This document shows, piece by piece, positions 8,497 through 16,132 of a stretch of DNA of 57,039 bases. The DNA comes from Elusimicrobiota bacterium (lineage in GTDB: Bacteria; Elusimicrobiota; Elusimicrobia; UBA1565; UBA9628). A program made the position numbers and the translations under genes. The stretch covers positions 1 through 57,039 of the forward strand of contig JAHFCE010000021.1 in assembly GCA_023249675.1 (NCBI GenBank), in the 5' to 3' direction. The notes under the pieces are model-generated. The model searched no databases, had not been told where the DNA came from, and worked only from the letters and a program-made list of their open reading frames with translations. The stretch's first letter is position 1; every line of letters starts with the position of its first letter.

Positions 8497-8946
8497 CTAG
8501 GCGCGACGGGCCTTCTCTCCGCCATCTGAGGCGCGCCCAGGAAGGCCGCGACAGCTTTGGGTCGGCGCGTCGAGCAGCGGGATGGTGAGGCGGATCGAAT
8601 CGTAGTGCACGCGCGGCTCGAGGGGGCTGCGCTTCTCTCGGGCGCGCTTGAGCTCAACGAGGTCGAGCCGGGCCAGCATGGCGACGTCGTCCTGCGTGTT
8701 CTTGAGTGGTCGCCCCGTGGCTTTGGCCAGCGCGTAGACGGACTTTGGGCGGCCCTCCCGGATGGCCTTGAGCAGCCCGAGGCGCTTGGGTGTCAGCACG
8801 TTCCGGACGGCGTCGATGCTCTCGAACGACAGCCCGACCCGAGGCGCCCTGATCTTTCCCGCCTGCGCATCGCGCACGACCGAGGCGAACTCGCTCATGA
8901 CCTCGCTCAGCGATTGGACCTTAATGATGATGTTCTTCCGCGTCAT
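8497..8946 (-). CDS. Antitoxin-like DNA-binding protein (HVO_A0114-like)
   Basis: Protein of 149 residues. The middle (about 45-105: VLTPKRLGLLKAIREGRPKSVYALAKATGRPLKNTQDDVAMLARLDLVEL) reads as a winged helix-turn-helix of the type seen in the HVO_A0114 family, often found next to TumE-type toxins. The C-terminus is less conserved and ends in a basic tail. Its start overlaps the stop of the upstream gene in ATGA, typical of translational coupling in toxin-antitoxin operons. Expected role: neutralise the toxin and autoregulate the operon. The family assignment is from memory of motif and context. Confidence 0.65.
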   Translation of the reverse strand: MTRKNIIIKVQSLSEVMSEFASVVRDAQAGKIRAPRVGLSFESIDAVRNVLTPKRLGLLKAIREGRPKSVYALAKATGRPLKNTQDDVAMLARLDLVELKRAREKRSPLEPRVHYDSIRLTIPLLDAPTQSCRGLPGRASDGGEKARRA

Positions 8947-9200
8947 GTCATCCTCCGTCTGAGATGGGCCACTTCTTGAGTGAATCGTTCGGTCAACTGC
9001 TCAATACTCGTGAACTCGCATGGTAATTCCCGGGCGCCCAGATGCTTGTGATGTCCCTTCCCTTCCGCATTGTCATAACCGAGGATGCGGGTTCCGTCTT
9101 TCCCCACATAAACGAGCGAATATTTTATTCCCTCGGGCTTGGCGGGCGAGGGTGTGACGGCCCATGCTTTTACCTCGATGATCTCCCCTATATGAGTCAT
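8943..9200 (-). CDS. TumE-like toxin (DUF6516)
   Basis: About 85 residues. The core KYSLVYVGKDGTRILGYDNAEGKGHHKHLG matches the hallmark of TumE/DUF6516 proteins: a beta-strand ending in LGYDNA.GKG.H.H followed by a C-terminal helix. Characterised TumE toxins act as ribonucleases paired with an HTH antitoxin. I chose ATG 9200 because TGAGG lies six bases upstream of it; ATG 9212 is an alternative in the same frame. It is followed with a four-base overlap by the DNA-binding partner. The toxin-first gene order is normal for this type. Confidence 0.7.
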   Translation of the reverse strand: MTHIGEIIEVKAWAVTPSPAKPEGIKYSLVYVGKDGTRILGYDNAEGKGHHKHLGARELPCEFTSIEQLTERFTQEVAHLRRRMT

Positions 9201-9250
9201 AGTATACCTCATACATGGGTGATATTCAAGAGGCGCTCACGGCCTCCACC

Positions 9251-9280
9251 TAACAGACGATCGAGCCCCCCGAATTGTTC
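9251..9280 (-). promoter_or_regulatory. Degenerate copy of the HNH-type upstream element
   Basis: On the minus strand CTCGATCGTCTGTTAG (ending near 9251) resembles CTCGATCGTCTAATAG upstream of HNH copy 1. It sits about 40 bases before the TumE start. The 5' half is poorly conserved. Confidence 0.3.
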
Positions 9281-9404
9281 CCTAATGTTGTCAGTCCTTC
9301 GGTTGGGACCTCAACTGAGAAGAATCGTGCCTCGGGAGGCTCCTGGGGCCAAAGACCGCGGGTTTCTTCCCTTTCGGCCCTGGGAGAGGAGGCCCTCACC
9401 GCGA

Positions 9405-9410
9405 CATAAT
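9405..9410 (+). promoter_or_regulatory. Putative -10 of a leaderless promoter
   Basis: CATAAT ends five bases before the ATG at 9416. The only Shine-Dalgarno-like run (GAGAGGAGG, 9385-9393) is too far from that start. Confidence 0.35.
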
Positions 9411-9415
9411 GGCCC

Positions 9416-11209
9416 ATGCGGTTTCTGCTTGCCTTCGGTCTGCTGGTTGCGTTTTCGCCGGCCTCCGCCTTTGCCGCGTCGGAGGGCCGGGCTGCGCTCG
9501 GTTCGCGCGGAACCGGGATGGCGCTGCCGTTATCGTCTTTACCGTCGCCCTTGTTTTCTCCGTCGTCGTTGCCATTGCCGCCGTCTGATTTGGGGGTGAT
9601 GCCGTCGCTGTCAGGTCCAGCGCCGATCGCGGCTCTCACCGGGGCGCCGACGTTGGGACCGGCGCCGATCGTCGCCGGAGCGAACGCGCGTCCGGCGGCG
9701 CAGTTGACGACGCTCGGAGGTCGTATGGCCCAGCCGGGAGCGGATCGGCCGGCGGTGCTCGATCTTGCCTTTGATCGCAAACTCTCCGGCTTCTTGGTAG
9801 ACCCAGCGCCGGTTTCGGGCGCGCCGGCCGCGCCGCCGCGCTCCGGCCTTTCGCCTGTCTCGGCGAGCGGGCGGTCCGCTCCTCCGGCGACCCCGCCTCG
9901 CTCGAAGCCCCCGCGCAAGGCCGGAAAGGCGGTCTCCTTTCTGCCGCATCTGATGACGAGCTTGAACCTGGTCAGCGGATTGGGCGCGCTGGCGTTGGCG
10001 TCATCGGGCCTGCTGCTGCCCGCGGCCGGCTTGATTCTCTTGGCGAATCTCTTTGACGCTCTCGATGGGAAAGCGGCGCGGGCTTTGGGCGTGTCCGGGC
10101 CTCTGGGCCTGCAGCTCGATTCGCTGGCGGACGTCGTCTCCTTCGGCGCGGCTCCGGCGCTGCTGATCGGCAAAGCGAGCTTGTTCGCTTTGGGGCCGGC
10201 GGGCTTCGTGCCGGCGGCGGTGTTTGCTTGCGCCGGGATGTACCGCCTGGCGCGCTTCAATCTGGGGGCGCTGGCGCCGGATGAGGGCAAGCCGCACTCG
10301 GACTCCTTCACCGGACTTCCGATCCCGGGGGGCGCGGGCGTGATCGTCGCGCTCTGGTCGGTTTTGCCGCTATTGCCCGCGGCCCTGGCGCCCGAGATCG
10401 CCGCCGGCGTGACGTTGACGGCGGCGGGGGCGATGGTCTCGACTTTTCCGTATCCGGCCTTCAAGCAAGGCGGACTGCGCGCCTTGACGCTCCCTCTGAT
10501 CGCCGCGGCCGCCCTCTCCGGCGCGCTGGCCGCCGTCGGTTTGCCGCGACTGATCCCGGCCGCCCTTTTCGGCGCGTATCTCCTGAGCGGTCCGCTGATC
10601 CGGCTCTACAAAGGTGGAAGCGAGGTCTGGAAAACCGAGGTCAAGCGCAAGGCCTTCCATCAACTGATCCTCGGCTACCTGGCGCTGGGGCTGTGCGTGT
10701 CGTACCCGCTCAATGCCGTGCTGGCCTGCGCTTGGTGCGGCGTCGTGGCGGCGGTCGAGCTCATCCGCCTGCGTGCCGACTGGGCGAAGCCCTTCTTCGA
10801 CCGCTGGTTCAAGCGCATCCTTCGCGCCAAAGAGACAGAGAAGTTCTCGGGCTCGTTCTACGTGGCTCTGGGCTTGGCGATCGCGCTGTTGCTGTTCGGC
10901 TGGAGCCCGGCCTTGTCGGCAGGGGCGGTCCTGGCTCTGGCTTGGGGCGACGCCGTTTCTCCGTTGGTGGGGATGCGCTTCGGTTGGCGCCCCTACACGG
11001 CGATGGGCACTGTGCGCTCCGTTGACGGCACGGCGGCGGGCTTCCTGATGGCGTTTGCGATCGGTGTGCTCTGCGGCTTTTCGCCCTGGGTGGCGCTGGG
11101 TGCTGCGGCGGCGTTTAGCGTCGTTGATATCTTTCCGGTCAAGCCGAACGACAACTTCTGGATCCCGATCGCCTTCCCGGCCGCCCTGTACCTCTTGAGC
11201 CTGTTCTGA
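9416..11209 (+). CDS. CDP-alcohol phosphatidyltransferase (PssA-like) fused to a Dgk1/phytol-kinase-like domain
   Basis: Protein of 597 residues in three parts. Residues 1-21 are a signal peptide, followed by a Pro/Ala-rich segment to about 170. Residues about 175-390 are a multispan CDP-alcohol phosphatidyltransferase with the full motif DALDGKAAR, eight residues, then GLQLDSLAD (Asp214 is the first Asp). The local sequence (PHLMTSLNLVSGLGAL) fits phosphatidylserine synthase. From about 400 the sequence VKRKAFHQLILGYL..., GDAVSPLVGMRFG, RSVDGTAAGF and PVKPNDNFWIPIA matches CTP-dependent lipid kinases (dolichol/phytol kinase, yeast Dgk1) and CdsA relatives. One chain may thus carry two successive phospholipid steps. 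The exported-type leader in front of an integral enzyme is odd. Confidence 0.82.
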   Translation: MRFLLAFGLLVAFSPASAFAASEGRAALGSRGTGMALPLSSLPSPLFSPSSLPLPPSDLGVMPSLSGPAPIAALTGAPTLGPAPIVAGANARPAAQLTTLGGRMAQPGADRPAVLDLAFDRKLSGFLVDPAPVSGAPAAPPRSGLSPVSASGRSAPPATPPRSKPPRKAGKAVSFLPHLMTSLNLVSGLGALALASSGLLLPAAGLILLANLFDALDGKAARALGVSGPLGLQLDSLADVVSFGAAPALLIGKASLFALGPAGFVPAAVFACAGMYRLARFNLGALAPDEGKPHSDSFTGLPIPGGAGVIVALWSVLPLLPAALAPEIAAGVTLTAAGAMVSTFPYPAFKQGGLRALTLPLIAAAALSGALAAVGLPRLIPAALFGAYLLSGPLIRLYKGGSEVWKTEVKRKAFHQLILGYLALGLCVSYPLNAVLACAWCGVVAAVELIRLRADWAKPFFDRWFKRILRAKETEKFSGSFYVALGLAIALLLFGWSPALSAGAVLALAWGDAVSPLVGMRFGWRPYTAMGTVRSVDGTAAGFLMAFAIGVLCGFSPWVALGAAAAFSVVDIFPVKPNDNFWIPIAFPAALYLLSLF

Positions 11210-11240
11210 GTACCGGACTCGTCCGGCCCCAACCCGCATA

Positions 11241-11252
11241 GGTCTTCGGACC
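11241..11252. repeat. Intergenic hairpin GGTC-TTCG-GACC
   Basis: Member of the AGGTCTTTRGGCCC family (see findings), here a perfect stem closed by a TTCG loop, 32 bases after the lipid-enzyme stop codon. Confidence 0.5.
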
Positions 11253-11288
11253 CTTCTCGTCTCCCGGCGAATACGCTATCATCACTCC

Positions 11289-11606
11289 GTGCCCGACGAT
11301 AACGAAAAACCTGCGACAAAAGCCGACGTCGCCGTCATTAAAACCGACGTTACCCGTATGGACCAAAAGATCGACCGTGTGGCCGTAGCACTTGTCAACA
11401 TCCGGGCGGATCTCCAAAGAATCGAGCAGTCCATGGCGACGAAAAAGGACGTGGAGCGCATCCTCGGCGCGATCGACGCTTTCGCCAAGAAGTCGGAAAA
11501 CAATGACAAAGCTGTCGCCCTTCACGGTCATGTCTTGACGGAAGTCCAAGTCGGCCTGAAGGACCACGAGGGTCGCATCAAGACGCTCGAATCCGCCCGC
11601 CCTTAA
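11289..11606 (+). CDS. Small coiled-coil protein
   Basis: Protein of 105 residues with a GTG start. TATCAT (11277-11282) ends six bases before it, suggesting a leaderless mRNA. It is predicted to be almost entirely helical: ADVAVIKTDVTRMDQKIDRVAVALVNIRADLQRIEQSM..., with heptad spacing of I/V/L. The C-terminus VGLKDHEGRIKTLESARP resembles KVRLDEHEKRITILEAKRA at the end of the repeat protein at 22725, and both contain KTDV units, so the two are probably homologues of different length. No signal peptide. Function unknown; oligomerisation through the coiled coil is likely. Confidence 0.6.
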   Translation: MPDDNEKPATKADVAVIKTDVTRMDQKIDRVAVALVNIRADLQRIEQSMATKKDVERILGAIDAFAKKSENNDKAVALHGHVLTEVQVGLKDHEGRIKTLESARP

Positions 11607-11638
11607 TCTCGGAAGCGTTTAAAGCGCTTTCCCTCCAC

Positions 11639-11698
11639 GGTAAAAAAACAGTAACGGGGGGCGATTTCCTTGACAAAAAATGGAGCCGAGGCTACACT
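11639..11698 (+). promoter_or_regulatory. Promoter module B (TTGACA-N17-TACACT with upstream element)
   Basis: TTGACA 11670-11675, TACACT 11693-11698, and GGTAAAAAAACAGTAACG starting 31 bases before the -35. Spacing is identical to module A at 5679-5738. Confidence 0.7.
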
Positions 11699-11762
11699 GC
11701 CTCAGGCGCAGAAAGACCTGTTTTTCGGCGGTTTGAGGACCCCTATTCGGACGGAGCCACTC

Positions 11763-13277
11763 ATGGACACGAAGAAAGATTCCGCGGTCGGCGATGCCCC
11801 GACTTTCAAGCTCGCGCGAGTCGGCAAGGACCGCAAACGCAAGGGCGGTGGTTTCTCTTTTCTCCGCGGCGCAGGCCGGCGCGGCGCCTGGGTCGGGGCC
11901 GTCGGCGCGTCCGGCGCCCCGGTGAACGCCCTTGGCCTGACTTTCTCCAAGGCGATGCTGTCGGTCATGCTGACCGGGGGAATCGGCTCCGGCGCCATCT
12001 ATATGGGAGCTTCGAGCGTGCCGCCGGTGAAGCCCGCTCTCGCCAAGCCGGCGATTTTCTCCCCTGAGAAAGAGCACAAGGACAAGATCACTCTCGAAGG
12101 GGACACCTCCAATCTGCCGGCCACCCCCAACACCATCCCAAATTCGCTCGGCTATCTGTCCGGAAGCGCGGACGGCCTCACGCCCGAGGAGCGCGCCAAG
12201 CAGGCGGCCGACGCGGCCGCGGCGGCGGAAGCCGCGCGCAAGGCCGACGAGGAGGCGGCCAAGAAGGCCGAAGCGGCCGACGCGACGGAGACCCCCGCGG
12301 TGGACCCGGCAGCTTTGCTGGCGTCGGCTCAGGCCGACGGCGCGAAGGCCGACAAGCCCAGCGCGTTCGGCAAGAAATTCGGCGCGCTCAGCTCGAGCGC
12401 GGGCGGCAGTTCGGCTTCGTCGGGCGGCGCGTCTTTATCCGGTCGCTCGGGCCTGTCGGGCGGCCTGAACCGCTCGTTTGGTTCGTTGGAGTCCGGCAGC
12501 AAGGGTTTCAGCGCACGGTTGTCGGCGCCAGGAAGGCAGTCCCGGCCGACTTCTTCCAAAGCGGGACGTGCGGCCGTCAGGGCCGGCAAAATGAAGGGTT
12601 TTGCTCGCGGGCAGCTGGACAAGTGGGCCCAGCGTTCGGTGTACGCGAAGTTGGCGAAAAAGAATGAGACAAGTTCTGAGCTTGCGCGGCCCGAGGACAT
12701 GCAAGTCGACAATGTGATCGGCGGCGCTGGGCTCCAGAAGGGGGAGGTCGCCAAAGCGGGCACCCCGGATCAACTCGGGACGACCAACAGCGGCGGGCCG
12801 ATCGGCGACAAGCCAATGGTTACCTGCGGCGGGGGCGAATACCAGAATGCCAATGGCGGATGCTCGCCGATCCCCACCCCGAAAGGCAAGGACGCGACAC
12901 CCTATAAGTGGATGTACCATGTGGCCGAGGGCCTCATGATCACGATGACCGCTTTGGCGGCCCTTGCTCTCTTTTCTCACAGCATGGACTGGATGGGCGC
13001 GGGCGAAGCCGTCCGCTTCTATGTCCAGCTCGCCATGGGAGTCATCGGCGGCATTTTGCTCGCTCTTGGCGCCGCCATGCTCGCGCTGACGGGCGACAAG
13101 ATTGCCGGCGGGATCATCGCGGCCCTCGGTGCCTACACTGTCCATTTGAGCCTTACCATGCCGGAGATGCTGTCGGGCCAGCAGGTGAAGAGCTTGGCGC
13201 TCAAGATGTTTATTGGGAACATCGTCGGCGGCTTCGGAGCTGCGATGGCGCACAAGCCGGCTGCGGCCGCGCAATAA
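11763..13277 (+). CDS. Polytopic membrane protein with Ala/Gly/Ser-rich linker (linker family member 3)
   Basis: About 504 residues from ATG 11763, which has GGAG seven bases upstream. The frame is open further 5' but runs into the promoter. A basic N-terminus precedes one hydrophobic segment (LTFSKAMLSVMLTGGIGSGAIYMG). A charged Ala-rich helix (AAAAAEAARKADEEAAKKAEAADA) leads to KKFGALSSSAGGSSASSGGASLSGRSGLSGG, the shared family motif, and then a basic stretch. A short Cys-containing segment (VTCGGGEYQNANGGCSPIP) precedes about three or four C-terminal membrane helices. The layout matches the protein at 6882. The leader of about 58 bases is long for this window. Role unknown. Confidence 0.75.
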   Translation: MDTKKDSAVGDAPTFKLARVGKDRKRKGGGFSFLRGAGRRGAWVGAVGASGAPVNALGLTFSKAMLSVMLTGGIGSGAIYMGASSVPPVKPALAKPAIFSPEKEHKDKITLEGDTSNLPATPNTIPNSLGYLSGSADGLTPEERAKQAADAAAAAEAARKADEEAAKKAEAADATETPAVDPAALLASAQADGAKADKPSAFGKKFGALSSSAGGSSASSGGASLSGRSGLSGGLNRSFGSLESGSKGFSARLSAPGRQSRPTSSKAGRAAVRAGKMKGFARGQLDKWAQRSVYAKLAKKNETSSELARPEDMQVDNVIGGAGLQKGEVAKAGTPDQLGTTNSGGPIGDKPMVTCGGGEYQNANGGCSPIPTPKGKDATPYKWMYHVAEGLMITMTALAALALFSHSMDWMGAGEAVRFYVQLAMGVIGGILLALGAAMLALTGDKIAGGIIAALGAYTVHLSLTMPEMLSGQQVKSLALKMFIGNIVGGFGAAMAHKPAAAAQ

Positions 13278-13282
13278 ATTTG

Positions 13283-13332
13283 GGTAAAAGAGAGCCGGTT
13301 GCATTGACAGTCTAGAGGGCGCGCACTACACT
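13283..13332 (+). promoter_or_regulatory. Promoter module C (TTGACA-N17-TACACT)
   Basis: TTGACA 13304-13309 and TACACT 13327-13332 have the same 17-base spacer. GGTAAAA begins 21 bases before the -35, one helical turn (10 bp) closer than in modules A and B. Confidence 0.65.
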
Positions 13333-13359
13333 ATCGAGACGCAAGAAAAAGCGAAAAAT

Positions 13360-14766
13360 ATGTCAACTTTTCTCGAAAAGAACAAGAAAAAGGGCGCGCT
13401 GGCGGCGCTCCTTTTCTTCCTTAGGACGCGCAAGAGCGCGGCCGCTTTGCTCCTGGTGGCGGCGCTCGTCTCGTTCTTGTTCGCGGGCCCCTCCAACCTC
13501 CTGCTCAGCGTTCCGGGCGGGGTCCGGATGGCCGCCGGAGCGGCGTGGCTGGCGGGGAAGGCGGGCGTGGATATTTCGAAGTGGGGCCTGGCCGGCGGCA
13601 AGCGCGGCTACAGTGAGCTGCTGGCGGCGTTTCGCGAGGCCAAGGACGGCAGCGGGAAGGCCGGCTGGACCGCGTTCATGGGCGCTCCCGGCGCCGGGGG
13701 CGTGGGCTCGGTTGATTTTGTGAAGGGCGACCGCAAGGACCTTGAGGTAGCACTCGGCGGCGCGAAGCTGCCCAAGCCCGGCTCGGTCGCGGGAGTCCTC
13801 AACTCCGACGACGCCCAGAACCTCGGCGAGGGCGAAGGCGTGGCCCTGTCGGAAAGCGACGTGTCCGGCGAGCGCGAGGGCCTGGTCAAGAGCGCGTTCG
13901 CGGGCGGCTTCGTTTCCAAATCGGGCGGCGGCGGCGCGGAGGAGACGCTCTCCGGGGGCGCGTTCGCGAGTTCCGGTTTCTTCAGCGGCGGCAAAAGCGC
14001 GACGAGCGGCAAGCTCGGCGACGTCCTGAAGGCTGGGCTGGAGGGGATTGCGGCCTCGCCCGGCAAAGGCGTGGCGATCGCGGGCGGAGCCAGGGGCCGC
14101 CTGTCGGCCTCGAAGGCGGCCGCGATGCAGGGCCGCATCACGAAGGGTTTGATCGGTTCGCACACGATCAGCGGCCAGCGCGCCATCGTCCAGCTCGCCG
14201 CCGGGCGCGCCCGGGCTTCCGTGGCGGTCGCGTCGGCCAGCAGCTGCCCGGGCGAGTGCGCCGCTACGGCGACCGGCGTGATCTACACCGGCAAGGTCGC
14301 CGGGGCCGGCGTCTTGGCGACGGACAACGAGTCGGCCCCGGCCGTGTCTCCCGCCGCGAACATCCCCTCGATGGCGGACCCGGCGAAGCTGATCGAGTGC
14401 ATGGACACGGTCATGAAGTGCGAGACAAACAAGCAGCCCGACACCCGGCATCTCGGGGAAATCAACACACGCCTCACCGGCCTGGTGGGCCAGATGCTGG
14501 GCGCCTGCGGCGACCCGTGCCATTGCGGCACGTGCAACGGTTTGAAAGGCCAGATCAAGAGCCTCTGTGATGGAGATCTCAAGAACACGCTCAAGACGAT
14601 TGACGAGCCTTGCGCTCGCCCGTCTTTCTGCTCAGCGATCGACGCGAAAACGCCGTCTTCTTCGTCTTCGAGCTCCGGACGCGATCTCTGCACGACGGAT
14701 ATGGGAAAATGCGGCTGCAACGAATTATGGTGCGACACGAAGTGCTTTTTCAAAAAGCTGTTTTGA
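13360..14766 (+). CDS. Membrane-anchored protein with Cys-rich C-terminal domain
   Basis: Protein of 468 residues. A lysine-rich N-terminus precedes one membrane helix (about 26-43, AAALLLVAALVSFLFAG). The long Gly/Ala/Ser region (about 90-290) includes ASKAAAMQGRITKGLIGSHTISGQ. The last 170 residues are rich in cysteine (SSCPGEC, IECMDTVMKCE, GACGDPCHCGTCNGL, SLCDGD, EPCARPSFCSA, LCTTDMGKCGCNELWCDTKCFF), suggesting a disulfide-stabilised extracytoplasmic domain. The leader contains GCAAGAAAAAG as a weak ribosome-binding site. It is followed after 19 bases by the tandem mosaic genes. No known family recognised. Confidence 0.7.
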   Translation: MSTFLEKNKKKGALAALLFFLRTRKSAAALLLVAALVSFLFAGPSNLLLSVPGGVRMAAGAAWLAGKAGVDISKWGLAGGKRGYSELLAAFREAKDGSGKAGWTAFMGAPGAGGVGSVDFVKGDRKDLEVALGGAKLPKPGSVAGVLNSDDAQNLGEGEGVALSESDVSGEREGLVKSAFAGGFVSKSGGGGAEETLSGGAFASSGFFSGGKSATSGKLGDVLKAGLEGIAASPGKGVAIAGGARGRLSASKAAAMQGRITKGLIGSHTISGQRAIVQLAAGRARASVAVASASSCPGECAATATGVIYTGKVAGAGVLATDNESAPAVSPAANIPSMADPAKLIECMDTVMKCETNKQPDTRHLGEINTRLTGLVGQMLGACGDPCHCGTCNGLKGQIKSLCDGDLKNTLKTIDEPCARPSFCSAIDAKTPSSSSSSSGRDLCTTDMGKCGCNELWCDTKCFFKKLF

Positions 14767-14785
14767 AGATGAACAGGAGAATGAT

Positions 14786-16132
14786 ATGGATCAGCAACCG
14801 AAGATCCCGACGTTGAAGGACGCGTCGAAGCCCCAGGTGAAAATCAAGGGCTTGGGTGCTGGCCTGACCCTCTTTGAGCGCCTCAAGCAGTTCAAGAAGA
14901 AGGACCTGGCCTTCATCCTTGCGGGCCTGGGGACCTTATTCATGGCCCCGCTGGCGGAGCACTTCATGATGGCCCCCGAGGGTGGTGACGCCGCACTTCA
15001 GCAGGGGTGGGGTGGGGGTGCCGGCGCTGGACGCGGCAACAATCTCTTCGGCGGCGGCAGCAGCCCCTATGAGAGCGGCAACAACAGCATCGCCTCGGGC
15101 GGCGCCATCGGCGGATCGAGCGATATCATTACTCCCTTGAACGCCCGCGACCCCAGCGCGCTTGTGATGGGACCGGGTGCGGCCCAGCAGCCCCCGGCCG
15201 GCTCGGCGGCACCGGCGACCCCTCCGCCCGGTGCTGGCCGCAGTGAGACTGATTACAAAGATGCCCTCGCGGGTGCCGCGGGCCGAGCGGCCTCGGCGGC
15301 CGTCAAGCGTTCGCCTCTTCCGGTTCCCAAGGTCGCTCTTGGCGGCTCGGGCCTGCGCGGGCTGGGCGCGGCCGGAGGCGGCAGCAGCGCTTCAAGCAGC
15401 CTGGCTCCCATCAACAGCGGCAACCTCGGCCAGGCGGGCACGGGCGGCGGCGGCCTGAATCTGGTCCGCTCAGCTCCCAATTTCCGCAGCGCGGTCGGAC
15501 CGCGCGGCCCGAACAACCCAGAAGGTCTTGACGGCACGAAGAAGGCGGCGGCCAACGCCGGCGACGCGTTCTCCCGCTCGGGCAGCGCCTTGGGCGGCTT
15601 AAACGCGGCGGCCAATGAGCAGATACCGACCGGCGGTTCTGGTTTTGGCGGCGGCGGGCAGGGAGGTGCTGGCGCCAACGACAAGGCCCCCGGCGGCAGC
15701 GGCCCCGGCGGCAACAAGAGCGTGGGCGAGTCCTTGGCTTTTCTGGCGATGAAGCAGCGCCAGGAGGAGGCTCTCAAGCTCGAGTTCGAGAAGAAGAAGC
15801 TCAAGGACAAGGATCTTCTGCTGTACGCCATCCGTAACGATGTACTCAAGGCCATGGCGGGCGAGATAGGAAGCAAGGCTTTGACGCCGGCCCTTTTGGC
15901 CCTGATGAATCCCAAAACCTACGGCATCGGAGACACCTCAATTCCGGGTTTCTTTTGCGCGGATGGTGCGTTCTATCCTGACAGCAGCACAAGTTTCTGC
16001 CTAGCCGACGGCAAGTATTTGGGACAGCCGACCGGTAAAGACGGAGCCTGTATGGCGCGGACTCCGACCATTACATGCACGCCGGGCAGTAAGACTGGCG
16101 CGGCCGAGGACAAGGCGAAGTCCAAGACCGAG
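14786..16132 (+). repeat. 1347-bp tandem duplication, copy 1
   Basis: It begins exactly at the start codon and ends at a codon boundary (449 codons). It matches 17355-18701; the only difference I found is C16058 versus A18627, a synonymous Arg change. The ribosome-binding region is not included. Confidence 0.9.

Noticed and set aside
9201-9230. TTGAAT-N17-TATACT promoter directly in front of TumE ATG 9200
   Set aside because: Transcription would begin inside or after that start codon, so it cannot serve this gene unless the protein starts much later.
14567-14785. Start of mosaic copy 1 at 14567, giving 918 residues
   Set aside because: The extra 73 codons overlap the previous gene in another frame; copy 2 begins at the same MDQQP, and AGGAG sits correctly before 14786.
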